The position numbers and the translations under genes are program-made. Below the pieces are notes generated by a model. It saw only the letters and a list, made by a program, of their open reading frames with translations, was not told the origin of the DNA and made no database searches. From Nocardia brevicatena NBRC 12119 (lineage in GTDB: Bacteria > Actinomycetota > Actinomycetes > Mycobacteriales > Mycobacteriaceae), in assembly GCF_000308495.1 (NCBI RefSeq), contig NZ_BAFU01000073.1:62001-126000 (forward strand): DNA of 64,000 nucleotides, in the 5' to 3' direction. This document shows, piece by piece, positions 43,450 through 52,021 of this stretch. The number at the start of each line of letters is the position of its first letter. Position 1 is the stretch's first letter.

Positions 43450-45069
43450 ATGCCGACGCACGAAGTCTTCAACCAGGTGCCGCCGATCGCGCCGTTCGAC
43501 CTGTCCCACAATCCGGCGCTTCTGGAAGGCCTGCACCGCGAAGGAGCGGGCTGGGCCGAACCGGAGGTGCGCGAACTCGGAGTATTCGCGGGGTCGGAAG
43601 AAGTACAGGACTGGGGGCGGCTGGCCAACGAGTATCCGCCGGTCCTGCACACGCATGACCGCTACGGCCACCGCGTCGACGAGGTGGAGTTCCATCCGCA
43701 CTGGCACGATCTGATGCGGGTCGCGGTCCGGCACGGCCTGCACGCCACACCCTGGACCGACAACCGTCCCGGCGCCCATGCGGCGCGGGCGGCGAAATTC
43801 TTCACCTGGGGCGGTGCGGAGGCCGGGCACATGTGCCCGATCTCCATGACCTACGCCGTCGTCCCGGCGCTACGCCACAATCCGGAGTTGGCGGCGAAAT
43901 ACGAACCGCTGCTGGCCTCGACCACCTACGATTTCGGCCTGCGCGAACCGTCCACCAAGGCCGGGCTCATCGCGGGTATGTCGATGACCGAGAAACAGGG
44001 CGGCTCCGACGTCCGCGCCAACACCACCACCGCGACCCCGCAGCCCGACGGCTCCTACCGCATCGTCGGGCACAAATGGTTCACCTCCGCCCCGATGTCG
44101 GATATGTTCCTCACCCTGGCGCAGGCACCGGGTGGCCTGTCGTGTTTCCTGCTGCCGAGAGTGCTGCCGGACGGAACCCGCAACCCGATCCGGATCATGC
44201 GACTCAAGGACAAACTGGGCAACAAGTCCAACGCCTCGTCGGAGATCGAATACGAGAACGCCACCGGTTGGCTGATCGGCGCGGACGGTGGCGGGGTGAA
44301 GACCATCATCGAAATGGTGAACATGACCCGGTTGGACTGTGTGATCGGCTCGGCGACCGGTATGCGCACCGGTACCGTGCTCGCGGTCCACCACGCACGC
44401 CACCGCAAGGCGTTCGGCGCAGCGCTGGTCGACCAGCCGGCCATGCGCAACGTCCTGGCCGATCTGGTGATCGAATCCGACGCCGCCACCACGGTGATGA
44501 TGCGGCTGGCCGGCGCCACCGATCGGGCGGGCGGCGACCCGGCCGAGGCGGCACTGCGTCGGATCGCGCTGGCGGTGACCAAATACTGGGTGTGCAAGCG
44601 GGCGCCGGCGCATGCCGCGGAGGCGCTGGAATGCTTCGGTGGCAACGGCTACACCGAGGAGTCCGGGATGCCTCGGCTGTACCGGGAGGCGCCGCTCATG
44701 TCCATCTGGGAGGGGTCGGGCAATGTCGCGGCATTGGACGCGCTGCGGGCCATGGGACGCAACCCGGAGACGGTGGAGGCGTATTTCGCCGAGGTGTCCC
44801 TGGCCAAGGGCGAGAATCCGCGGCTGGACGACGCGATCGCCCGGGTGGGCAAGGAACTGGCCGACCTCTCCGATATCGAGTACCGGTCCCGGCGAGTGGT
44901 CGAGCTGATGGCGTTGGTGCTGCAGGGTGCGCAGCTGGTGCGGCACGGGCACGCGGCCGTGGCGGACGCGTTCTGCGCCACTCGGCTCGGATATGACTGG
45001 GGTATGGCCTTCGGTACCCTGCCGACCGGTGTGGACACCGCGGCCATCATCGAGCGCGCGTTCGTCTGA
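43450..45069 (+). CDS. AidB-like acyl-CoA dehydrogenase family flavoprotein
   Basis: A 539-residue FAD enzyme of the acyl-CoA dehydrogenase fold. The N-terminal extension (VFNQVPPIAPFDLSHNPALLEGLHREGAGWAEPEVRELG) is specific to the AidB branch. AGMSMTEKQGGSDVRANTTTA is the flavin-site signature, GHKWFTSAPMSDMFLTLAQA the substrate side, and the C-terminal AEALECFGGNGYTEESGMPRLYREAPLMSIWEGSGN is characteristic. AidB in E. coli is part of the alkylation response and binds DNA; here the physiological substrate is unknown. Confidence 0.9.
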   Translation: MPTHEVFNQVPPIAPFDLSHNPALLEGLHREGAGWAEPEVRELGVFAGSEEVQDWGRLANEYPPVLHTHDRYGHRVDEVEFHPHWHDLMRVAVRHGLHATPWTDNRPGAHAARAAKFFTWGGAEAGHMCPISMTYAVVPALRHNPELAAKYEPLLASTTYDFGLREPSTKAGLIAGMSMTEKQGGSDVRANTTTATPQPDGSYRIVGHKWFTSAPMSDMFLTLAQAPGGLSCFLLPRVLPDGTRNPIRIMRLKDKLGNKSNASSEIEYENATGWLIGADGGGVKTIIEMVNMTRLDCVIGSATGMRTGTVLAVHHARHRKAFGAALVDQPAMRNVLADLVIESDAATTVMMRLAGATDRAGGDPAEAALRRIALAVTKYWVCKRAPAHAAEALECFGGNGYTEESGMPRLYREAPLMSIWEGSGNVAALDALRAMGRNPETVEAYFAEVSLAKGENPRLDDAIARVGKELADLSDIEYRSRRVVELMALVLQGAQLVRHGHAAVADAFCATRLGYDWGMAFGTLPTGVDTAAIIERAFV

Positions 45070-45083
45070 GTTCCGTCGGGGAC

Positions 45084-45116
45084 GATCGCGCCCCTCAGCG
45101 GGTCGGGGGCGCGATC
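45084..45116. terminator. Hairpin between convergent genes
   Basis: An 11-bp perfect inverted repeat (GATCGCGCCCC at 45084-45094, complement at 45106-45116). The stop codon of the minus-strand gene lies in the loop, so the hairpin overlaps its coding end and can serve both strands. Confidence 0.65.
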
Positions 45117-45625
45117 TTCCAATGCTCGTGCAGCGCCCCCGCGATCTCGGGCAGGACCGTCACCGGCACCTTCTTCCGCCGCAGCATGTCCCGGATCTCA
45201 TTCACCTGTTCCTGTTTGCGCAGATCGTAGGCGCCGGACACCGGCCCGGCGACGGGCGGGATGGACAGCAGCACCAGTTCCCGGTGTGGTTCCGTACCGC
45301 CGTTCAGGTCGAGGGCCAGCGACCATCGGGCCCGCTCGTCGAGGCCGAACCGCCCCGCCACCACACGACCCCAGTCGATGCTGTCCACCGACCACGGGGT
45401 GCGGCGGTAGATGGCCTGTTCGGTGAGGATGACGGCATCCCGGGTGAACAGGGCGAACAGGGCCGCGGTCGCGGCAACGGCCCCGATGAACAGTCCGGTG
45501 ACCACGCGGTGCAGGCCGAACAGCAGCACCGTCGCCACACAGACCACCACCACGATCCCGAGGCCGAACAGGCCGTAGCCCAGTACCCGACGGTGGGGCA
45601 CGACGCCCGCATGCACCGCTTTCAT
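45095..45625 (-). CDS. Two-helix membrane protein with PH-like cytoplasmic domain, unknown function
   Basis: A 176-residue protein with two membrane helices (about residues 14-36 and 43-62) and a soluble C-terminal part beginning DAVILTEQAIYRRTPWSVDSIDWGRVVAGRFGLDERARWSLALDL, of a kind seen in bacterial PH-like membrane proteins. The last 30 residues are amphipathic. I cannot name the family. It is convergent with the AidB-like gene; the encapsulin gene is upstream on the same strand. Confidence 0.65.
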   Translation of the reverse strand: MKAVHAGVVPHRRVLGYGLFGLGIVVVVCVATVLLFGLHRVVTGLFIGAVAATAALFALFTRDAVILTEQAIYRRTPWSVDSIDWGRVVAGRFGLDERARWSLALDLNGGTEPHRELVLLSIPPVAGPVSGAYDLRKQEQVNEIRDMLRRKKVPVTVLPEIAGALHEHWKIAPPTR

Positions 45626-45707
45626 CTCGTCTCCCGATTCGCTCGCAACACCCCACCGGCGGTGTTCCGGGCCACACGGTACCGGCTGCCGGTCGTCGAG
45701 TGCCTGC

Positions 45708-46508
45708 TCAGGCGTGCAGGGCGACTGCGGCCTCGGCGGTGTACACGTTGAAGGCCAGGCTCTGCTGGAAATACAGTTCGACGGTTTCGGGGGTGTGGTT
45801 CAGATAGCCGATGGACAGGTCCTGCCCCAGCGCCAGGTCGAAATCGCCACCGCGGGTGCTGAGGACGAACGCGCCGTCGATGGCGGGCGCCCAGATGATC
45901 TCGCCGCCGGGCACGATGCGTTCGATATGGGTGCGCAGCGGATGTCCGTGATCGGAGATCTCGCTGACCTTGGTGTACAGGTCCGCACTGAGCAGCACCG
46001 CGTACGGCCCGTCCACTCCGGCCAGTCCGAGCTTGCTCAACGCTTGGGCGATCACCTCCGGGACCGTCAGCGGATCGGCGGGCAACTGGAGCGGCTCATT
46101 GGACAGGGCGGCGCGGATACCGGTGATACCGGCGGCCGGATAGCCCTCGAAGACGGCGCGGTCCTCGGCGAAGGCGATCCTGCGGGCGGCGTCCTTGACC
46201 GCGTCCAGGTCGGTGTCGCGGGCACCGCGTTCGACATTGTCGAGCTCCTCGCGCGACAGCGTGAACGGCGCCCGCAGCTCCACCAGCGGTGCCACTATCC
46301 GCTGCCGGGCCTGCACTCCCTCGTCGGGCGCGGCGATGGGAACGGTCCGGCCCAGTCCGACCGCGGAAAAGGCGAAGCCGTGCGGACCGGAGACATCGAC
46401 CACCCGGCGGCCGGCGATATGCCGTTTGAACGTCCTGGTCGCTTCCTCCTCGATCGCCGACCATGCCGCGGCGGTGATCGGGGCGAGTTCGCGGTGGAGG
46501 TTGTTCAT
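45708..46508 (-). CDS. enc: Encapsulin shell protein (family 1)
   Basis: A 266-residue encapsulin of the HK97-like fold, which assembles into a protein shell about 24 nm wide. The N-terminus MNNLHRELAPITAAAWSAIEEEATRTFKRHIAGRRVVDVSGPHGF is diagnostic for the family and binds cargo peptides. Later landmarks are DAARRIAFAEDRAVFEGYPAAGITGI, GPYAVLLSADLYTKV and the C-terminal LGQDLSIGYLNHTPETVELYFQQSLAFNVYTAEAAVALHA. ATG 46508 overlaps the stop of the peroxidase gene by 4 bp, so shell and cargo are co-translated. Confidence 0.95.
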   Translation of the reverse strand: MNNLHRELAPITAAAWSAIEEEATRTFKRHIAGRRVVDVSGPHGFAFSAVGLGRTVPIAAPDEGVQARQRIVAPLVELRAPFTLSREELDNVERGARDTDLDAVKDAARRIAFAEDRAVFEGYPAAGITGIRAALSNEPLQLPADPLTVPEVIAQALSKLGLAGVDGPYAVLLSADLYTKVSEISDHGHPLRTHIERIVPGGEIIWAPAIDGAFVLSTRGGDFDLALGQDLSIGYLNHTPETVELYFQQSLAFNVYTAEAAVALHA

Positions 46509-47530
46509 ACGGGGGTGCTCCTTTTCAGGGTGCCGATACCGAGGGAGCCGTCCGAGCCGCGCATCGGGGTGTCGGCGGTATCGGCGGCGCCGGGTGACTC
46601 GGGCAGTGCGTCGAAGAAGTCCTGGGTGGGGACGAAGAACAGCGAGCCGGTGACGGCGGTGGAGAAATCCAGAATGCGGTCGTGAGGAGCCTCGTCGGTG
46701 CCGAGGAACATGCGTTCCAGCATGGTTTCGGTGACGCGCGGGGTGGCCGAATAGCCGACGAAATAGGTGCCGAATTCGCCGCCGCGGATACTGCCGAAAG
46801 GCATATTGGCGCGCAGGATCTGCCGTTCGGTGCCGTCCGGTTCGACCACCACCGCCACGGCGATATGGGAATCGGCGGGTTTGTCGTCCTCGGCGAACTC
46901 GAAATCGTCGAGTTTGGTTCGCCCGATCACCCGTTCCTGCTCGGGCACCGGCAGCGACCGCCAAGCGGTCATATCGTGCAGATACTTCTGCACGATCACA
47001 TAGCTGCCGCCGCGGAAGTCGGGGTCCTCGTCACCGACGAACACGGCACGTCCGGCGGGGGAATCCGGCAGTGTCCCCTCCGGGTTCTCCGTACCGTCGA
47101 CGAACCCGAGCAGATCACGCTGTTCGAAATACCGGAACCCGACGGTCTCGTCGACGAAGGCGACCGCATCCCCCAACCGGTCGGCGATGGCCATGGCCAG
47201 TTCGAAACAGGCGTCGTGCACCTGGGCGCGGATATGGAACAGCAGATCACCGGGTGTGGCCGGTGCATGGTGCCGCGGGCCCGCGTAGCCGGGGAACTCG
47301 TGCAGTTCGGCCGGACGGGGTCCGGCGAACAACCGATCCCAGGCCGCCGCCCCGATCCCGGCGATGCAGCTCAGATCGGCGCCGGGCAGCCGGAACCCGA
47401 CCGAACGCCGTAGCCCCGGAAGGTCTTCGAGCAGACCCCGTACCGCCTCTTCGCCGCCGGCGCCGACGGTGGCGACGAGGAACAGGGCGGCAGGGGTGAG
47501 CGGGTCGAGGATGGGCTGCGGCTCACTCAT
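46505..47530 (-). CDS. Dye-decolourising heme peroxidase, encapsulin cargo
   Basis: A DyP-type heme peroxidase of 341 residues. The GXXDG motif is GFVDG with distal Asp 145, the proximal heme ligand is His 222 (ADSHIAV), and Arg 240 (ILRANMPFGS) is the distal Arg. The C-terminus adds a disordered linker and the peptide DGSLGIGTLKR (residues 327-337), which matches the encapsulin targeting consensus. It would therefore be packed inside the shell encoded by the next gene. Natural substrate is not known; antioxidant roles are proposed for the mycobacterial homologue. Confidence 0.95.
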   Translation of the reverse strand: MSEPQPILDPLTPAALFLVATVGAGGEEAVRGLLEDLPGLRRSVGFRLPGADLSCIAGIGAAAWDRLFAGPRPAELHEFPGYAGPRHHAPATPGDLLFHIRAQVHDACFELAMAIADRLGDAVAFVDETVGFRYFEQRDLLGFVDGTENPEGTLPDSPAGRAVFVGDEDPDFRGGSYVIVQKYLHDMTAWRSLPVPEQERVIGRTKLDDFEFAEDDKPADSHIAVAVVVEPDGTERQILRANMPFGSIRGGEFGTYFVGYSATPRVTETMLERMFLGTDEAPHDRILDFSTAVTGSLFFVPTQDFFDALPESPGAADTADTPMRGSDGSLGIGTLKRSTPV

Positions 47531-47590
47531 ATCGGCAGCCTATCGATCCCGGCCGACCCCGCCCGGCGGTGACACCGGCGGCCACCGGCA

Positions 47591-47917
47591 CTACATCGCC
47601 ACGGTCAACAGGAACGCGACATCGTCGACCGCCTTGACACTGTGCCGCGCCTTGGGGACCACGAGCAGATCACCGGACGAACCCTTCCATTCGTTGGTGC
47701 CGCTGATGAGGGTGAGAGTCCCGGAGAGCACCAGCAGGGTGGCCTCTCCGTTGTTATCGTGTTCGGCCAGGCTTTGACCGGCGGTGAGAGCCACCACGGT
47801 TTGGCGGAGCGAATGCGCGTGACCGCCGAAGACCGTTTGCGAGCTGCGGCCGCTCGTCGCGGTGTAGGCCAGCTTGAGCTGCTGGCGGGCGAGGGCTGTC
47901 AGCGATTTCTTGTCCAT
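47591..47917 (-). CDS. Small cupin-domain protein
   Basis: A 108-residue single-domain cupin: LTAGQSLAEHDNNGEATLLVLSGTLTLISGTNEWKGSSGDLLVVPKARHSVKAVDDVAFLLTVAM contains the two beta-barrel motifs with metal-ligand candidates His, Glu and a later His. I chose the ATG at 47917 (MDKKSLTALARQQL). The open frame extends to 48310 but that part is Arg-rich antisense. The ligand or reaction is unknown. Confidence 0.8.
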   Translation of the reverse strand: MDKKSLTALARQQLKLAYTATSGRSSQTVFGGHAHSLRQTVVALTAGQSLAEHDNNGEATLLVLSGTLTLISGTNEWKGSSGDLLVVPKARHSVKAVDDVAFLLTVAM

Positions 47918-48044
47918 GAACCGCCTTTCGCAGGGCACTCCCGCGAGCGGGCTGCTCTCGCGGGCTGTCAACCCGAGTATGCCCGACCCCGGCCCGGGGT
48001 TTCGGTGTTTTCCGGGTCGCTCGCGTGAGGCGGGTGATTTCCGG

Positions 48045-48551
48045 TCAGGCTCGCACGAACCGGCGGATACGGTAGCGCAAACCGCCCGAGGATCGCGACC
48101 ACGCGTCGTCGTCACGAGTATGCCATTCGGGGCCGAGGGCCGGCGCGTAGGTGTCGCCGTGGATATCGCTGTCCACCTCGGTGACAAGCAGTTCCGTCGC
48201 GTGCGGCAGGGCGACCCGGTAGATCTCGCCGCCGCCGATGACCCAGACGTCCTCCGGGAGCGTGATCCGCAGTGCCTCTTCGACCGATCCGGCGCGCTCG
48301 GCGCCGTCACCCTCCCACGCCGCCTGCCTGCTGACCACGATATTGCGGCGTCCCGGCAACGGGCGGAACCGTCCGGGCAGCGAATCCCAGGTCCGTCTGC
48401 CCATCACCACCGGATGTCCCATGGTGACGGCCTTGAACCGGGCCATATCCTCCGGTATCCGCCAGGGAATGGTGTTGTCGGCGCCGATCACCCCGCGCGG
48501 GGTCTGCGCCCAGACGAGGCCGACGGCGCGGGTGGAGCGGTTCGCGGTCAC
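48045..48551 (-). CDS. dfrA: Dihydrofolate reductase
   Basis: DHFR reduces dihydrofolate to tetrahydrofolate with NADPH. The 168-residue protein contains [50 protein letters not shown] and [25 protein letters not shown], all standard active-site blocks. I chose the GTG at 48551 because it overlaps the thyA stop codon in a GTGA junction; the open frame extends 11 codons upstream. Coupled to thyA, which produces its substrate. Confidence 0.94.
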   Translation of the reverse strand: MTANRSTRAVGLVWAQTPRGVIGADNTIPWRIPEDMARFKAVTMGHPVVMGRRTWDSLPGRFRPLPGRRNIVVSRQAAWEGDGAERAGSVEEALRITLPEDVWVIGGGEIYRVALPHATELLVTEVDSDIHGDTYAPALGPEWHTRDDDAWSRSSGGLRYRIRRFVRA

Positions 48552-49384
48552 ACCGCCACCGGCGCCTTGATCGCCGGATGGCACCGGTAGTCGACGACCT
48601 CCACGTCCTCGTAACGGTAGTCGAACAGAGATGCGGCCCGACGCAGGCGCAGCGTGGGGAACGGGTACGGGGTGCGGCTCAGCTGTTCGGTGACCTGCTC
48701 GACATGGTTGTCGTAGATATGGCAGTCGCCGCCGGTCCAGATGAAATCACCGGGCTCGAACCCGGTCTGTTGGGCGACCATGCGGGTGAGCAGCGCGTAA
48801 CCGGCGATATTGAACGGCACTCCGAGGAACAGGTCGGCGCTGCGCTGGTACAGCTGACAGGAGAGCCTGCCGTCGGCGACATAGAACTGGAACAGCGCAT
48901 GGCAGGGGGCCAGCGCCATCTTGTCCAGGTCGGCGACATTCCAGGCGGAGACGATCATGCGCCGCGAATCCGGGTCGGTGCGCAGAGTGTGCAGCAACTC
49001 GCCGATCTGATCGATATGCCGGCCGTCCGGGGTGGGCCAAGAACGCCACTGCACGCCGTAGACCGGGCCCAGTTCCCCGGCGGAATCCGCCCATTCGTCC
49101 CAGATCGTCACGCCGTTGTCCTGCAGCCAGCGCACATTGGCGTCACCACGCAGGAACCACAGCAGTTCGTAGACGATGGATTTGAGATGCACCTTCTTGG
49201 TGGTGATCAAGGGGAACCCGGCGGACAGGTCGTAACGCAGCTGGTGGCCGAAGACGCTGCGGGTGCCGATGCCGGTGCGGTCCGCCTTCGCGGCGCCGGA
49301 GCCGAGGACGAGCCGAAGCAGATCTTCGTATTGGGTGTCCGGGCGTCGCGGCTCCGGGATCTGGGTGTTCGCTGCGCTGGCCAC
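48548..49384 (-). CDS. thyA: Thymidylate synthase
   Basis: ThyA methylates dUMP to dTMP with methylene-THF. The 278-residue protein contains [46 protein letters not shown], the catalytic Cys in [42 protein letters not shown], and the [18 protein letters not shown]-type motif (here [18 protein letters not shown]). It starts at ATG 49384 and overlaps dfrA by 4 bp, forming the usual folate/dTMP operon. Confidence 0.96.
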   Translation of the reverse strand: MASAANTQIPEPRRPDTQYEDLLRLVLGSGAAKADRTGIGTRSVFGHQLRYDLSAGFPLITTKKVHLKSIVYELLWFLRGDANVRWLQDNGVTIWDEWADSAGELGPVYGVQWRSWPTPDGRHIDQIGELLHTLRTDPDSRRMIVSAWNVADLDKMALAPCHALFQFYVADGRLSCQLYQRSADLFLGVPFNIAGYALLTRMVAQQTGFEPGDFIWTGGDCHIYDNHVEQVTEQLSRTPYPFPTLRLRRAASLFDYRYEDVEVVDYRCHPAIKAPVAV

Positions 49385-49517
49385 GTGGCGAGCTTACTGT
49401 GTTTTATTGCGCCGCCTTCGGCGGCGCGGGTCGGGGGCGGGCTCCAACCACCTGGGTGGGCGTCCGATCGGGGCGGGTGGCTCGAACCGGGTGGGGGGTT
49501 CCTGCGAAGCTGGGATC

Positions 49518-50273
49518 ATGCGCGAGCTGTACGTGATCGGTATCGGCGCCGGTGACCCCGATCAGGTGACGGTGCAGGCGATCAAGGCCATGCGGCGGGT
49601 CGACGTGTTCTTCGTGATCGGTAAGGGGGCCGAGAAACAGGAGCTCGTCGATGTGCGCACCGCAATACTCACCGAACACGTGGACCGCCCGTACCGGATC
49701 GTGGAGATTCCCGACCCGCCGCGCGACCGCGACCCCGCCGACTACCGGGGCGAGGTCGGGGACTGGCACGAACGGCGTTCGCTGCTGTTGGAGGAGGCGT
49801 TCGCGCAGAGCGACGGCGTCGGTGGGATTCTCGTCTGGGGTGATCCGTCGCTCTACGACAGCACTCTGCGCATGGTGCAACGGGTGCTCGCCCGTGGCGC
49901 GCTCGACTTCGACTACACCGTGATCCCCGGGGTGACCAGTGTGCAGGCGCTGGCCGCCCGGTACCGCACGGTACTGCACCGGATCGGCGAACCCGTGCAC
50001 ATCACCACCGGTCGGCGGCTGCGCGCCGAGGGTCTCGGCGACCGGTCGACGGTGGTGATGCTGGACGGCGACTGCGCGTTCACCGAACTGTCCCCGGATG
50101 CCCACATCCGGTGGGGCGCTTATCTCGGGATGCCCGACGAAACCTTGATCGCGGGTCGGGTCGGCGACGTCTCCGCCGAGATCGTGCGTCGCCGCGCCGA
50201 ACTGCGCGCACGCAAGGGCTGGATCATGGACACCTATCTGCTCCGGCCGCCGGACGGGGCCGCCGACGATTGA
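49518..50273 (+). CDS. cobF: Precorrin-6A synthase (deacetylating)
   Basis: CobF methylates precorrin-5 at C-1 and releases acetate in aerobic cobalamin synthesis. The 251-residue SAM methyltransferase starts MRELYVIGIGAGDPDQVTVQAIKAMRRVDVFFVIGKG and has GGILVWGDPSLYDSTLRMVQRVL and DYTVIPGVTSVQALAARYRTVLHRIGEPVHITTGRRL, all typical. ATG 49518 begins this conserved N-terminus. No other cobalamin genes are in the window, which is usual for cobF in this group. Divergent from thyA. Confidence 0.93.
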   Translation: MRELYVIGIGAGDPDQVTVQAIKAMRRVDVFFVIGKGAEKQELVDVRTAILTEHVDRPYRIVEIPDPPRDRDPADYRGEVGDWHERRSLLLEEAFAQSDGVGGILVWGDPSLYDSTLRMVQRVLARGALDFDYTVIPGVTSVQALAARYRTVLHRIGEPVHITTGRRLRAEGLGDRSTVVMLDGDCAFTELSPDAHIRWGAYLGMPDETLIAGRVGDVSAEIVRRRAELRARKGWIMDTYLLRPPDGAADD

Positions 50274-50309
50274 ACGGAGATTCGGCGGCACGGTCGTAGC
50301 ATGGTCTGC

Positions 50310-50555
50310 ATGACCGAACAGGACATTCTCGGGCGTATCAAGGAACTGGTCGACCACGAGCACGACCTGCGGTCGCGGGCCGAGCACGGTGAGCTCGATC
50401 CTCGGGAGGAGCGCCGAAAACTGGCCGAGATGGAGGTCATGCTCGATCAGTGCTGGGATCTGCTGCGGCAGCGGCGGGCCCGACTCGACGCGGGTAGGTC
50501 CCCGGACGAGGTCGCACCCAACTCGGCCGCGCAGGTCGAGGGCTACCTCCAGTAG
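50310..50555 (+). CDS. DUF2630 small protein
   Basis: An 81-residue protein, MTEQDILGRIKELVDHEHDLRSRAEHGELDPREERRKLAEMEVMLDQCWDLLRQRRARLDAGRSPDEVAPNSAAQVEGYLQ, matching the DUF2630 family of short charged helical proteins. It is probably a two-helix hairpin. The function is unknown. ATG 50310 lies within an AGCATGGTCTGCATG context; ATG 50301 is possible. It lies 9 bp before the next gene and may share its transcript. Confidence 0.8.
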   Translation: MTEQDILGRIKELVDHEHDLRSRAEHGELDPREERRKLAEMEVMLDQCWDLLRQRRARLDAGRSPDEVAPNSAAQVEGYLQ

Positions 50556-50564
50556 CGCCGCCGA

Positions 50565-52007
50565 GTGAGCAACGTCGACTACGACGTCATCGTGCTCGGT
50601 GGCGGTCCGGCCGGCGAGATCGCCGCCGCGTATGCCATTGTGGGCAGCTCCCGCACCGCCGCCATCGTCGAGCGGGAACGGCTCGGCGGGGAATGCTCCT
50701 ATTGGGCGTGTATCCCCAGCAAGGCACTGTTGCGGCCGGGGCATGTGCTGTCCGCGGCGCGGGCCCTGCCGGGTGTGCGGGCCGAGGGGCTCGATATCGA
50801 GGCGGTGCTGCGCCGCCGCGACGAATTCGTCCACACCCACGGCCGCGACCACGACGATTCGAGTCAGGTCGAATGGGCTTCGCAGAGCAAAATCGACGTG
50901 ATCCGCGGTGTCGGCCGGCTCACCGATCCGTATCGGGTGCGGGTCGGAGATCGGACGCTACGCGCCCGGCATGCCGTGGTGGTCGCCACCGGCAGCCGCG
51001 CCGCGGTGCCCGATATCCCCGGGCTGCGCGCCGCTCTCCCCTGGACCTCACGCGATGCCACCAATCTGCATGAGATTCCCGAACGGGTGGTGCTGGTCGG
51101 CGGGGGCGTGGTGGCGTGTGAGGCGGCGACCTGGCTGTCGTCGCTCGGCGCCGAGGTCACCGTGCTGGTGCGCGGGTCGGCACTGCTCGCCGCCGCGGAA
51201 CCGTTCGCCGGGCAGCGGGTGGCGGCCGCGCTCGCCGAGCGCGGCGTGGACATCCGATTCGGCACCCAACCGGTGCGGGTCGAGCGGGACTCGCCCGCGG
51301 CGACCGGGGAGGGGCGGATTCACGGTGGCACGGTCACCGTCACCGCACGTGGTCCCGACGGCGAGTCCGTGTTCACCGCCGATGAGATCCTGGTGGCCGC
51401 CGGAAGAACACCGAACACCGACGACCTGGGCCTGGAAGGGCTGGGCCTGGAACCCGGTTATCTCGAGGTCGACGATCAGCTCGCCGTGCTCGGCGTACCC
51501 GGTGACTGGCTCTACGCTGTGGGGGATGTGAACCATCGTGCCGCCCTCACCCATATGGGCAAATATCAGGGTCGGGTCTGCGGTGACGTGATCGCCGCCC
51601 GGGCCGAGGGCCGCCCGCTCGACCGACCGCGGTTCACCGCGACCGCCGACCACAACCGGATACCGCAGGTGGTCTTCACCGAGCCGGAGGTCGCTTCGGT
51701 CGGGCTCACCGAGGCCGCGGCACAGCGCGCAGGGTATGCGGTACGGGCGATACAACTCGATATCGCGGTCGCCGGGTCGTCGCTGGCGCGTGACGGATAT
51801 TCGGGTACGGCCGCGGTGGTGGTGGATACCGCGACCGACACTCTGCTCGGAGCGACATTCGTGGGCCCGGGAGTGGGCGAGCAGCTGCATGCCGCCACTG
51901 TCGCGATAGTCGGCCGGGTCCCCCTCGACACCCTGTGGCACGCGGTACCCGCCTACCCGACGGTCAGTGAATTCTGGCTGCACCTACTGGAGCGTTACCA
52001 CGAATAG
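50565..52007 (+). CDS. FAD/NAD(P) pyridine nucleotide-disulfide oxidoreductase
   Basis: A 480-residue two-dinucleotide-fold flavoprotein. It has VIVLGGGPAGEIAAAYA (FAD), the redox pair CSYWAC in GGECSYWACIPSKALLRP, VVLVGGGVVACEAATWLSSLGAEVTVLVRG (NAD(P)), YAVGDVNHRAALTHMGKYQGRV and a C-terminal dimerisation domain with VVFTEPEVASVGLTEA. It resembles mercuric/dihydrolipoamide reductase-like quinone reductases, but lacks the C-terminal His-Glu pair of true lipoamide dehydrogenases in recognisable form (it reads HAVPAYPTVSE). Start GTG 50565. Confidence 0.87.
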   Translation: MSNVDYDVIVLGGGPAGEIAAAYAIVGSSRTAAIVERERLGGECSYWACIPSKALLRPGHVLSAARALPGVRAEGLDIEAVLRRRDEFVHTHGRDHDDSSQVEWASQSKIDVIRGVGRLTDPYRVRVGDRTLRARHAVVVATGSRAAVPDIPGLRAALPWTSRDATNLHEIPERVVLVGGGVVACEAATWLSSLGAEVTVLVRGSALLAAAEPFAGQRVAAALAERGVDIRFGTQPVRVERDSPAATGEGRIHGGTVTVTARGPDGESVFTADEILVAAGRTPNTDDLGLEGLGLEPGYLEVDDQLAVLGVPGDWLYAVGDVNHRAALTHMGKYQGRVCGDVIAARAEGRPLDRPRFTATADHNRIPQVVFTEPEVASVGLTEAAAQRAGYAVRAIQLDIAVAGSSLARDGYSGTAAVVVDTATDTLLGATFVGPGVGEQLHAATVAIVGRVPLDTLWHAVPAYPTVSEFWLHLLERYHE

Positions 52008-52021
52008 TTACCATCGGGCAG

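Noticed and set aside
47591-47917. Cupin as a second encapsulin cargo
   Set aside because: It ends in FLLTVAM with no targeting peptide and is separated from the peroxidase gene by 60 bp.
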